A stretch of DNA of 64,000 nucleotides, from positions 2,905,043-2,969,042 of the forward strand of contig CP129469.1 of assembly GCA_030583665.1 (NCBI GenBank), in the 5' to 3' direction. How positions within the stretch are numbered: the first letter of the stretch is position 1; every line of letters starts with the position of its first letter. The notes beneath the pieces were generated by a model. It was not told the origin of the DNA. It saw nothing but the letters and a program-made list of their open reading frames with translations, and searched no databases. Both the position numbers and the translations under genes were made by a program. Source of the stretch: Candidatus Jettenia sp. AMX2. GTDB taxonomy: Bacteria > Planctomycetota > Brocadiia > Brocadiales > Brocadiaceae. Below, in pieces: positions 8,663 to 17,489 of this stretch.

Positions 8663-9598
8663 TTATCCCCTGAGCAATGCCTTGAGGTGTGCGTCTATAC
8701 ATAACGGAAGATCCGTGAGATGATAACCACCCTCAAGGCATGATATAATTCTTCCACTGCAATATTCCTTTGCAAATTTTATCACAATGTCCGTTAATAC
8801 CCCAAAATCATCCTTGTCGAGGTGCAGTCCACCGATAGGGTCTTTTTTATAGGTATCAAACCCGGCTGAAATGATAATAAATTCAGGAGCAAACCGATGT
8901 ATGTTTTGTTCCAGGGTATTGGTAAAAAGTTCACTATATTCTTTAGCTGTTATTGTTGCGGGAAGGGGCATATTGATCGTATATCCATTACCTTTATCAC
9001 GTCCGGTTTCTTCTTTTTTCCCTGAGCCGGGGTAAAAAGGGTATCGGTGCAGAGAGAGGTACATTACCGTCGGATCATCATAAAATGCTTCCTGAGTGCC
9101 ATTACCATGATGTACATCCCAGTCAATAATAAGGATTTTTTCTAAATGATATTGAGACTGAAGATATTTTGCAGCAATGGCAACGGTGTTAAAAAGGCAG
9201 AATCCCATAGCCCTTGTTGGCGTGGCATGATGTCCGGGAGGACGTACAAGACAAAATGCATTTGTATTCTCACCGCTCATAATCAAATCCGATGCTGTTA
9301 GTGCCGCTCCAACTGCATGAACGGCAGCGTTATACGATCCGGTAGAAACGATAGTATCACTATCGATCCAACCTCCTCCGGCATCTGCGGTTTTTTTTAT
9401 GGATTGAATATAGGTTTGCGGATGAATAACAGCGATTTCTTCAGAAGAAGCAACACGGGGTCTTTCGATCCTCAATTGTGTCCATAAACTGATCGTCCTG
9501 AGATGCTTCACGGTATTCTTGAGTCTTTTAGCATTCTCCGGATGAGAATCGCCTGTATCGTGCTGTAAAAAAATATCATCGTAAATGAGTATTGTCAT
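8663..9598 (-). CDS. Histone-deacetylase-superfamily amidohydrolase
   Basis: A 311-residue zinc amidohydrolase of the arginase/deacetylase fold, a bacterial relative of HDACs, acetoin-utilisation AcuC and acetylpolyamine hydrolases. Visible motifs are RPPGHHAT (active-site His pair), DWDVHHGNGT (zinc ligands), the Tyr-bearing LSLHRYPFYPGSG segment and GFDTYKKDPIGG with a further zinc-binding Asp. The substrate (acetyl-lysine, acetylpolyamine or other) cannot be read from the sequence. It is monocistronic and convergent with rpsT. Confidence 0.88.
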   Translation of the reverse strand: MTILIYDDIFLQHDTGDSHPENAKRLKNTVKHLRTISLWTQLRIERPRVASSEEIAVIHPQTYIQSIKKTADAGGGWIDSDTIVSTGSYNAAVHAVGAALTASDLIMSGENTNAFCLVRPPGHHATPTRAMGFCLFNTVAIAAKYLQSQYHLEKILIIDWDVHHGNGTQEAFYDDPTVMYLSLHRYPFYPGSGKKEETGRDKGNGYTINMPLPATITAKEYSELFTNTLEQNIHRFAPEFIIISAGFDTYKKDPIGGLHLDKDDFGVLTDIVIKFAKEYCSGRIISCLEGGYHLTDLPLCIDAHLKALLRG

Positions 9599-9888
9599 TG
9601 TGTCTGTGTTTACCTTGCAAAAATAAAAACTTTTTTGCAGAAATATTTCCTGACACTTCTGCGCGCTAAGTATACCTTAACAGTTAAAAACCTTGTGATT
9701 TTTCCTTAATTATCTAATACTATAAGAGTGTAAGAGATAAGGCAAGTTTTTCTTGAAATTAATAAGCAAATCTGCTATTTTGTAGCTTTAAATTATTTGT
9801 CTAAACCTGAAATAATTATGAAATAATTACCAGATTAATAATTCAGCAATAATTATTAGTTTATGAATATTGTTAGGAGTTTCTAAAA

Positions 9889-11955
9889 ATGAGAAATTTC
9901 TTTGCTAACTTATTTGAGCGAATAGAAACGAGTATTCATATCATCAACGGAAATGGCAATGGTAAACATCCTGTTCCGGAACTGCCCGCACATAGTTTGA
10001 TCCTGGAAAACCCTTCTATCGGAGTCAGCGAGCGTCCTGCCGCCACTTCAACGGCAAGGAACCGTCTGGACACCGCTATTAATAAAGCACAGCAATATAT
10101 TCTCGGTAAACAAAATAAATCAGACGGGCATTGGGTAGGAATTCTGGGATCAGATACAACCGTAACAGCAGACTATATTATGCTCATGCATTTCCTTGGT
10201 AAGATAGATAAGGAAAAGCAAGGAAAGGCTGCAAATTTGCTTCTTAAAGAACAACTTTCCGATGGGGGATGGAATATTTATCATGGAGGACCAAGCGAAA
10301 TCAGCGCCTCTGTAAAGGCTTATTTTGCTCTGAAGCTGGCTGGGTTTTCTTCCAGTGAACCTTTCATGCAAAAAGCCAGGAAATGTATCTTGGATTTAGG
10401 CGGAATCATGAAGGCGAACTGTTTCACAAAAATTTATCTGGCAATGTTTGGGCAGGTAAACTGGCAGGCCGTGCCGGCAGTTCCTGCTGAAATGATACTG
10501 TTCCCTCCCGGTTTTTATTTTAGTATTTATGAAATGTCTTACTGGTCCCGGTGCATCGTAGTTCCCCTGTCCATTGCCATCGCAAAAAAACCGCACATTC
10601 CGGTGGGTGACGATATGCTTGATGAACTTTACCTTGTTCCGCGTGACAGGGTAACATATCGTATAAAAAGAAACCAGTCTGGATGGTGCTGGCATAATTT
10701 CTTTATCGATGTAGACTGCATCTTTCGGCGGTACGAGCAACAACCTATCAAGTTTATCAGGAGAATTGCTCTCCGGAAGGCAGAAAAATGGATGTTGGAC
10801 CGTGCGTATGAATCAGGCGGTGTCGGAGCTATCTGGCCCGGAATGATTAATTCCGTCTTTGCCATGAAATGTCTTAACTATCCCGATGATCATCCTGCAT
10901 TGGTAAATCAGTTGAAGGAAATAGAAAACCTGATTGTTGATGAGGGTGACAGCATTTATGTGCAACCGTGTGTATCTCCCGTCTGGGATACGGCATGGGC
11001 TATTATTGCGCTTCACGAATCTGGCCTGCCCAACACACATCCGGCAATGCAAAAAGCAGGACAGTGGCTGCTCAGCAAGGAAGTCAGAAATTGCGGAGAC
11101 TGGACTTTGAAGTGCAAGGCAGAAGAACCAAGTGGCTGGTATTTTCAGTACGGCAATGAATTCTATCCTGATACCGATGACAGCGCTGTTGTGCTTATGG
11201 CATTACAGCGGATATCATTACCCGAGGATGCACACAAGGAGAAGGCATTTTTGCGGGGATTGAAATGGCTTCAGGCAATGCAGTGTGATGACGGGGGATG
11301 GGGAGCTTTTGACCGTAATAATAATAAGACTATTTTAAATCATATACCTTTCGCAGATTTCAATGCACTGCTGGACCAGAGTACCAGTGATGTTACCGGA
11401 CGGTGTTTGGAGTTTTTAGGAAGAATCGGATTTAACAACACCTATTCGGATATCCGTCTGGCTATCGACTTCCTCAAAAAGGAACAGGAAAGCGATGGTT
11501 CGTGGTTTGGACGCTGGGGTGCAAACTATATTTATGGCACATGGTCAGTACTTGCCAGCCTTTCGGCAGTCGGAGAAGAGGCAAATAAGCCTTATATCAG
11601 AAAAGCCGTGGAATGGTTAAAAAGCGTTCAAAATTCCGATGGCGGATGGGGAGAAACAATGAAATCGTACAATAATCCGTCACTAAAGGCGATTGGTAAA
11701 AGTACACCATCCCAGACAGCATGGGCCATTCTGGCATTGTGCCTGGCCGGAGAAGTAAACTCAGACGCAGTAAAAAGGGGCATAGAATTCCTGTTATCAC
11801 GCCAGATTGATGACGGGAGCTGGGATGAAGTTGAATTTACCGCAACAGGCTTTCCAAAAGTGTATTATCTGAAATACGGTATGTATTGCAAATATTTTCC
11901 TATGCTTGCCTTAAGTAACTACAGAAATCTTATCCAGCAAAAGGGTTCATGCTGA
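9889..11955 (+). CDS. shc: Squalene-hopene cyclase
   Basis: A 688-residue class II terpene cyclase that folds squalene into hopene/hopanol at the membrane. The catalytic acid motif DTDD lies near residues 427-430 and several QW repeats (for example QNSDGGWGETM, QESDGSWFGRW, QCDDGGWGAFD) are present. The start at 9889 has AGGAG about 10 bases upstream. Length is close to other SHCs (630-720). It converges with hpnH three bases downstream, which with the nearby hpnG-like gene makes a small hopanoid locus. The 290 bases upstream (9599-9888) are AT-rich without a gene and presumably hold the promoter. Confidence 0.95.
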   Translation: MRNFFANLFERIETSIHIINGNGNGKHPVPELPAHSLILENPSIGVSERPAATSTARNRLDTAINKAQQYILGKQNKSDGHWVGILGSDTTVTADYIMLMHFLGKIDKEKQGKAANLLLKEQLSDGGWNIYHGGPSEISASVKAYFALKLAGFSSSEPFMQKARKCILDLGGIMKANCFTKIYLAMFGQVNWQAVPAVPAEMILFPPGFYFSIYEMSYWSRCIVVPLSIAIAKKPHIPVGDDMLDELYLVPRDRVTYRIKRNQSGWCWHNFFIDVDCIFRRYEQQPIKFIRRIALRKAEKWMLDRAYESGGVGAIWPGMINSVFAMKCLNYPDDHPALVNQLKEIENLIVDEGDSIYVQPCVSPVWDTAWAIIALHESGLPNTHPAMQKAGQWLLSKEVRNCGDWTLKCKAEEPSGWYFQYGNEFYPDTDDSAVVLMALQRISLPEDAHKEKAFLRGLKWLQAMQCDDGGWGAFDRNNNKTILNHIPFADFNALLDQSTSDVTGRCLEFLGRIGFNNTYSDIRLAIDFLKKEQESDGSWFGRWGANYIYGTWSVLASLSAVGEEANKPYIRKAVEWLKSVQNSDGGWGETMKSYNNPSLKAIGKSTPSQTAWAILALCLAGEVNSDAVKRGIEFLLSRQIDDGSWDEVEFTATGFPKVYYLKYGMYCKYFPMLALSNYRNLIQQKGSC

Positions 11956-11958
11956 TTC

Positions 11959-12954
11959 CTAACGAATGCCCCATTTGGCCATTTCTATGATATCAGATAG
12001 TCGTTTTCCGCCTTCTAACACAACGGTAGGCTCAAAACCGCAATGCATCATGCAATTCTTGCAGCGGGGGTCTCCTCCTTCCCGATATTTTTCCCAGTCT
12101 GTTTTCCTTATATATTCATTAAAGGTCTTATAATGGGTATCGGTAATGAGATAACATGGGCTTTTCCAGCCTAAATAATTCATGGTTGGATTTCCCCATG
12201 GTGTACATCTCAAATGCCTTTCACCTTTAAGGAATTTTAAATACAAGGGTGAATTTAATATTTTATAATCTTTTGAAATTCCATAAACAAATCCAAATTT
12301 TTCCTGTATCTCCCTCCGGCAAAGAAATATCTCATTATCGTTGTGTTCAAAACTAAAACCAGGTGAGACTAACATACCATCCACGCCAAGTCCTTCGAGA
12401 AAAGAAAAGAGTTCTCTGATTTCCTCTTCACTGGTATGCTTGTAAATTGTAGTATTTGTGCATACCTTAAAGCCTGCCTGTTTTACTTTTCGGATCGCAT
12501 TCACTGCTTTGTCAAAGACCCCTTTTCCTGCAATGGCATCATGGGTACTGGCAAGGCCGTCAATATGGACATTGATATTAAGATATTTACTCGGTTTTAA
12601 TTTCTTTATTGCCTCTGCCAGCAGGATCCCGTTCGTACATACATAGATATGTCGCTTCCTCCTGAGAATACCGTAAATAATCTTATCGATCTCAGAATGC
12701 ATGAGTGGTTCACCTCCGGTAATAGAAACGACAGGGGCGGGACATTCATCCACAGCCCGGATGCATTCCTCTACGCTTAACTTCTCCTGCATGGTTTCTT
12801 TGTATTCCCATATACGTCCGCAACCCTCACAGGCAAGATTACAGAGATGGGTGACCTCTAACATTAATACAAGGGGAAATCTTTTCCGGCGGAGAAATTT
12901 GTTTTTCAATAAATATTTTGCCAAAGAAAAGCTTAATGATGGTGACACCCGCAT
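11959..12954 (-). CDS. hpnH: Hopanoid biosynthesis radical SAM protein HpnH (adenosylhopane synthase)
   Basis: A 331-residue radical SAM enzyme that joins the 5'-deoxyadenosyl group to hopene, giving adenosylhopane, the first step to extended C35 hopanoids. The N-terminus and the [4Fe-4S] motif CNLACEGC (CX3CX2C, near residues 38-45) are typical, followed by SITGGEPLMH. A C-terminal Cys cluster (CKNCMMHC) fits the family. It is convergent with shc and divergent from the hpnG-like gene. The neighbour genes make this call more secure than the motifs alone. Confidence 0.93.
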   Translation of the reverse strand: MRVSPSLSFSLAKYLLKNKFLRRKRFPLVLMLEVTHLCNLACEGCGRIWEYKETMQEKLSVEECIRAVDECPAPVVSITGGEPLMHSEIDKIIYGILRRKRHIYVCTNGILLAEAIKKLKPSKYLNINVHIDGLASTHDAIAGKGVFDKAVNAIRKVKQAGFKVCTNTTIYKHTSEEEIRELFSFLEGLGVDGMLVSPGFSFEHNDNEIFLCRREIQEKFGFVYGISKDYKILNSPLYLKFLKGERHLRCTPWGNPTMNYLGWKSPCYLITDTHYKTFNEYIRKTDWEKYREGGDPRCKNCMMHCGFEPTVVLEGGKRLSDIIEMAKWGIR

Positions 12955-13555
12955 AATGATACATACTCCATATAATTTATTCAGATTTTAACAAACTCCA
13001 AATGGGAAATGCTATATCAATTATAGAATACAGTCAAGCACTATTTACTGAGTTGATAGAAATTTATTTCTAAAAATGATTTTTTTATAATTGTATTGAA
13101 ATTTTCAAACAAATTTGATTCCATTTATACATCAAATTCCTTATTGAATTAGGCCTTCGGCGACTAAAAAACACATTTTCCCTCCCTTGACGGGAGGGAT
13201 TAAGGGAGGGTGATCACAGATTGTTCCTTTCACCCCCACCTAACCTCCCTGCCTCTGTGCTGTGCGACACAGGCCCCATCGAGCCTGCCTGTGCGTCACC
13301 GCACGCAGACAGGGGGGAGGAACTAACAGTTTGAAATCCTATACATTGAATTAGATTCTTCGCTTCGCACAGAATGACTTTGCTGTCATACTGAACGGAG
13401 TGAAGCATCTCAGCTTTGGACAGTTTGAAATTCCTGAACGTGAACGTTAGAAAAGCCGTTCTCATGGGTACATACAAATGAAACACCGTTTTTTTATTCA
13501 TTTGCATCAAGTAATCAATGCCCATGTATGCTCAGTAAAAATCAGGTAAATTCCT
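12955..13555. other. 600-base gene-free stretch carrying a dispersed repeat
   Basis: Between hpnH and the hpnG-like gene. Positions 12955-13153 are AT-rich and probably contain the divergent hpnH promoter. Positions 13154-13353 are one copy of a dispersed repeat seen again at 61756-62028. Positions 13354-13470 include fragments (TGAACGGAGTGAAGCATCTC and neighbours) of the kind found in short intergenic repeats. Frames here are not coding. Confidence 0.7.
13154..13353. repeat. Dispersed GC-rich repeat, copy A
   Basis: About 200 bases nearly identical to 61756-62028, beginning CCTTCGGCGACTAAAAAACA and ending with TATACATTGAATTA. It contains a palindromic block (CCCTCCCTTGACGGGAGGG) and an inner block rich in CAGGC/GCCTG repeats. 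The copy here has a shorter inner block than copy B. It lies wholly between genes. Confidence 0.85.
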
Positions 13556-14329
13556 ATGATAGCTGTATTCTTTGCATTGAGGCAGGAATTGGAATCTTTA
13601 AAGTCAAAGGTAAATATCTTAAAGAAGATCCAATATGCTCATGCAGTATTTTACCAATCAGAATTTTGCGGTTTTCCAATAACCTTAATTCAAACGGGCA
13701 TAGGAAAAAACGTCGCAGAGATTATTCAACAACTGTCAAAATGTGTTACCATTCAGCTCATGATATCATCCGGTTTTGCAGGAAGTGTAAACTCCAATGT
13801 TGAGGTTGGGGATTTGGTTATAGGGAGACAGGTACTTGCCTCGTTCCAGGATGCCCTCGAAGGTGAAATTCACGTTGATTCTCTCCTTGCCTGTGATGTC
13901 CCCGTTACAGATTTGGCAATGAAATCGTGTAATACGTACGACTTTAAATTGCATTGCGGGGATATCCTGTCGGTTAATAAAATCGTTAAAAAATCCTCAA
14001 CCAAAAAACATATCGGAAATAAAACATCTGCAATAGCTATTGATATGGAATCATTTGCGATAGCAGAACAGGCTTATGCTATGGGTGTTCCTTTTGCTGT
14101 TATCAGGAGTATTTCCGACGGCGTGGAAGAGGATGTGGAAATAAACGAAAAAATGGTAACAAAAGGAGGAAATATTAACATCCCTGCTACGGCATTCCAT
14201 ATACTCAATAAACCGCATCATATCCCAACCCTGAACCGGTTGCGTAAACAAACAAAGTTAGCTGCCAATACCCTGTCATTGTTCCTTCCGGATTTTATTA
14301 CACTCGTATATGATTTCTATCTCATATAA
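13556..14329 (+). CDS. hpnG: Nucleosidase/phosphorylase of the HpnG type (adenosylhopane nucleosidase candidate)
   Basis: A 257-residue member of the PNP/MTA-SAH nucleosidase superfamily. The glycine-rich SGFAGSVNSNVEVGD segment and the base/ribose pocket AIDMESFAIAEQ followed by AVIRSISDGVEED (general-acid Asp) are visible. The C-terminal extension (NRLRKQTKLAANTLSLFLPDF) resembles HpnG, which removes adenine from adenosylhopane to give ribosylhopane, and hpnH is the divergent neighbour. An alternative is a methylthioadenosine nucleosidase/phosphorylase, since mtnA follows 180 bases downstream on the same strand. The hopanoid assignment is preferred, but the two are not separable by sequence reading. 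Confidence 0.72.
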   Translation: MIAVFFALRQELESLKSKVNILKKIQYAHAVFYQSEFCGFPITLIQTGIGKNVAEIIQQLSKCVTIQLMISSGFAGSVNSNVEVGDLVIGRQVLASFQDALEGEIHVDSLLACDVPVTDLAMKSCNTYDFKLHCGDILSVNKIVKKSSTKKHIGNKTSAIAIDMESFAIAEQAYAMGVPFAVIRSISDGVEEDVEINEKMVTKGGNINIPATAFHILNKPHHIPTLNRLRKQTKLAANTLSLFLPDFITLVYDFYLI

Positions 14330-14510
14330 AAACTATGAAAGGTATATTCGATAAATACACACAGGGGAGGGATCAGGTGATACATGCAGATTGAGTGTTG
14401 CAAAAATTCATAAGTTTTCCGGAAGTTTTCTGTATTATGCCTTGATATACAGATGCTGACTTTTTCTTAAAATTTTCTAGTTCCGGCTTGATCCGGTCAG
14501 AGGAGAAGAA

Positions 14511-15572
14511 ATGCCATTACCAACAATTGAGTGGGAGGGTGATATCAATGGACGTGTTCGGCTTATTGATCAGACCCTCCTGCCTGCAGAATTAAAATTT
14601 GTTTATTGCGAAGACCTTAAAAGTATCTGGCATGCGATTAAAACACTTATGGTGAGAGGCGCACCGGCAATTGGTATTGCAGGCGCCATGGGTGTGATTC
14701 TGGGTATAAAGGAATCGCAAACCAATGATACTGATAGTTTTTTCAAGGATCTCAGACAGGTAGCTACGTACCTGAGTTCATCAAGACCTACCGCTGTTAA
14801 TCTTTTCTGGGGAATTGCCCGTATGGAACGCCTTGCACAGAAAAATAAAAACAAACCCGTCCGGGAGATAAAAGAATTGCTCCTGCAGGAGGCAATCAGG
14901 ATACAGGAAGAGGATAAGATAATCTGCAGGAAAATCGGTGAGAATGGAGCAGGATTTATTGGTGATAATGACGGCATACTGACCCATTGTAATGCCGGGG
15001 GGCTTGCTACTGCTGATTACGGAACAGCACTGGCCGTTCTTTTTAAGGCGAAAGAACAAGGCAAACATATGAGGGTATATGCAGATGAAACCCGCCCTCT
15101 GTTACAGGGAGCGAGACTAACGGCCTGGGAACTCATGCATGCAGGGATTGATGTTACCCTGATCTGTGATAACATGGCGGCACATGTGATGAAACAGAGA
15201 AAGGTTCAGTGTGTAATTGTAGGTGCTGACCGAATCGCGGCGAATGGTGATACTGCCAATAAAATCGGTACGTATGGTGTTTCTATTTTAGCGAAAGAAC
15301 ATGGAATCCCCTTCTATGTTGCAGCGCCTGTTTCAACGTTTGATTTAGAGATAAAATCGGGAAATGATATCCCTATTGAAGAACGTTCACCCGGTGAAGT
15401 CACCGATGGATTTGGCAAAAAAACCGCACCCGAAGGAATTAAGGTATTCAATCCGGCCTTTGATGTTACCCCTGCAAAAAACATCACGGCTATTATCACG
15501 GAAAAGGGCGTAATTAATCAACCCTCTCATAAAAATATCCAGAAACTCCTGGGAACAAATGTTTCGTTATAA
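14511..15572 (+). CDS. mtnA: S-methyl-5-thioribose-1-phosphate isomerase
   Basis: A 353-residue aldose-ketose isomerase of the eIF2B-like fold acting in methionine salvage. Typical segments include MVRGAPAIGIAGA near residue 45, HCNAGGLAT (active-site Cys near residue 161), and GADRIAANGDTANKIGT with the catalytic Asp. AGGAG lies about 7 bases upstream of the ATG. It follows the hpnG-like nucleosidase; if that enzyme works as a phosphorylase, an MtnA-type isomerase would be the logical next step on its sugar-1-phosphate product (inference). Confidence 0.92.
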   Translation: MPLPTIEWEGDINGRVRLIDQTLLPAELKFVYCEDLKSIWHAIKTLMVRGAPAIGIAGAMGVILGIKESQTNDTDSFFKDLRQVATYLSSSRPTAVNLFWGIARMERLAQKNKNKPVREIKELLLQEAIRIQEEDKIICRKIGENGAGFIGDNDGILTHCNAGGLATADYGTALAVLFKAKEQGKHMRVYADETRPLLQGARLTAWELMHAGIDVTLICDNMAAHVMKQRKVQCVIVGADRIAANGDTANKIGTYGVSILAKEHGIPFYVAAPVSTFDLEIKSGNDIPIEERSPGEVTDGFGKKTAPEGIKVFNPAFDVTPAKNITAIITEKGVINQPSHKNIQKLLGTNVSL

Positions 15573-15599
15573 GCAATCAAAAAATTAGGAGAGGTTTCC

Positions 15600-15923
15600 A
15601 TGTACACACAGGGAAGTACCTTACAAATATTGTTAACAAGTATTGCTTTCGTATTCTTCCTTATCAGTTGCGGCAGTGACCGTGTTCATATAGGGTTCAG
15701 GACCTCACCGGACATCTATGTTGAAGACTCCAGAACGGATCCGGATAAATTAAGCAGGGAGCTCGAACACGATCTGAGAGAGGCTGAGAAAAAGCGCCGG
15801 CAAAAGGAACGTGAAGCGGCTGCCAAAACTGAGGCAGAAACACAGCAAAAGGTACAAAAACAGACAATACCTGAAGAAGAAAGAGTAATGCTTCCGGAAG
15901 AAACAATGCCCGAAAAAGAGTAA
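15600..15923 (+). CDS. Small lipoprotein with charged coiled-coil tail
   Basis: A 107-residue protein with an N-terminal hydrophobic segment and lipobox (FFLISC, Cys at about residue 24), so it is predicted to be lipidated and anchored in a membrane. The mature part has an acidic/basic stretch rich in Glu, Lys, Arg and Ala (about residues 60-95) that would form a helix. No family is recognised. It is 27 bases after mtnA with a good GGAG (GAGAGG) site and is followed by a hairpin at 15949-15984, so it may be co-transcribed with mtnA. Confidence 0.7.
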   Translation: MYTQGSTLQILLTSIAFVFFLISCGSDRVHIGFRTSPDIYVEDSRTDPDKLSRELEHDLREAEKKRRQKEREAAAKTEAETQQKVQKQTIPEEERVMLPEETMPEKE

Positions 15924-15948
15924 CAGCAAACATTCGGTATAAACAAAC

Positions 15949-15984
15949 ACCCCTACTTCCACCTTTTAAAGCGAAAGTAGGGGT
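15949..15984 (+). terminator. Hairpin after the lipoprotein gene
   Basis: A perfect 10-bp stem (ACCCCTACTT at 15949-15958 with its complement at 15975-15984) and a 16-base loop. The T-tract that should follow is poor on either strand, so terminator function is only likely. Confidence 0.45.
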
Positions 15985-16122
15985 TAGAAAAATTCCTCTG
16001 TATTTTATTAACAGTATTTTTATCGTATTGCCATAATCAGCCCGATGAATCTTTTGTCTCAGTCATTACAATTATTTTTACAAAATGATATGTTGCTTTC
16101 AATGATTTTTTATGTAATAAAA

Positions 16123-17247
16123 TTATAAATTGTTTTTTTCTTTCTTATCAAACATATAACAACTCATTCCAAAAGCATCTGCCACTGCCTTGTTTGTCAG
16201 ATACCCTTTTACCATGTTTATTCCTTTCATGATGGAGAGGTTTTCCTGTGCAGCACGTTCATATCCTTTATCTGCGATCTCCAGGGCATATGGCAATGTT
16301 ACATTCGTTAGCGCCTTTGTTGACGTGCATCCTACCGCACCAGGCATGTTTGTAACGCAGTAATGGATAATATTATCTACTGTGTAAACAGGGTTCCTGT
16401 GAGTAGTGGGTCTGCTCGTCTCTATACAACCCCCCTGATCAATTGCCACGTCGATAATTACCGCCCCTGTTTTCATGGTTTGAATCATATCTTTTGTTAC
16501 CACACGGGGCGCCAGTGCCCCTTCAATGAGTACCGCACCAATTAAAAGATCTGCATCTTCGACCCTTTCCCGGATGTTCTGAATGTTTGACATGAGTGTC
16601 ACTACATTTTCAGGCATGATATCATCCAGGTATCTTAGCCGGTCCATATTGATATCGAGGATTGTTACGCTGGCACCAAGTCCTGCCGCCACCTTGGCAG
16701 CATTGGTACCTACAACCCCGCCGCCGATAATTACTACATTTGCGGGCGCTACTCCCGGCACCCCACCGAGAAGTATGCCGCGTCCCTGCATGGGTTTCTC
16801 CAGATACTTTGCTCCTTCCTGTATAGACATCCTCCCTGCTACTTCACTCATAGGCGTCAGGATCGGATGACGGCCCAGCTCATCACGGATTGTTTCGTAA
16901 GCGATGGCAGTTACCTTTGCCTTCAGGAGTGTATCTGTTAATTCCCTGGAAGCAGCAAAATGGAAAAAGGTAAAAACGGTCTGTTCTTTCTGTAAAAGAG
17001 GATATTCTTCCGGTAATGGCTCTTTCACCTTCATGATGAGCTGTGCCTGTTCATAAATCTTTCCGGGATTGACGATTAATCCTGCACCGGCCTTTTTATA
17101 TTCCAAATCAGAAATACCACTTCCCAGTCCAGCCCCCTCTTCTACCAGAACCGTATGTCCCCGTTTTACCATTTCCTCTACACCTACAGGAATAAGAGCA
17201 ACCCGGTATTCATCAGACTTTATTTCCTTCGGTACGCCCACAATCAT
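16123..17247 (-). CDS. ald: Alanine dehydrogenase
   Basis: A 374-residue NAD-dependent enzyme interconverting alanine with pyruvate and ammonia. The start MIVGVPKEIKSDEYRVALIP is diagnostic, with the lysine and arginine of the substrate site. The NAD-binding Rossmann loop VVIIGGGVVGTNAA lies near residues 170-184 and IDVAIDQGGCIETSRPTTH follows near residue 270. It is a single gene on the minus strand, divergent from mtaB. Normal family length (about 370). Confidence 0.95.
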   Translation of the reverse strand: MIVGVPKEIKSDEYRVALIPVGVEEMVKRGHTVLVEEGAGLGSGISDLEYKKAGAGLIVNPGKIYEQAQLIMKVKEPLPEEYPLLQKEQTVFTFFHFAASRELTDTLLKAKVTAIAYETIRDELGRHPILTPMSEVAGRMSIQEGAKYLEKPMQGRGILLGGVPGVAPANVVIIGGGVVGTNAAKVAAGLGASVTILDINMDRLRYLDDIMPENVVTLMSNIQNIRERVEDADLLIGAVLIEGALAPRVVTKDMIQTMKTGAVIIDVAIDQGGCIETSRPTTHRNPVYTVDNIIHYCVTNMPGAVGCTSTKALTNVTLPYALEIADKGYERAAQENLSIMKGINMVKGYLTNKAVADAFGMSCYMFDKKEKNNL

Positions 17248-17489
17248 ATGAATTTTCTCTTCAAAAAGGTTATAGTCTCTGATAAAATCACTATTACGTT
17301 TAATCTGTGAAAACGATTGATTTTATCCGTCAGGCAGACAATATATGCACAGCTTCATGGTCGGACACGAATCACAGTTCCTGCTTCCGTGAGGAAACGT
17401 ACTTCTTTTCGTAGTTTATCGTTGCCGTAATTTTTGTCAAGCGAAATTGTAATGATACTTTCTGGCATCAAGTAAATCCCGCTAAAAAT

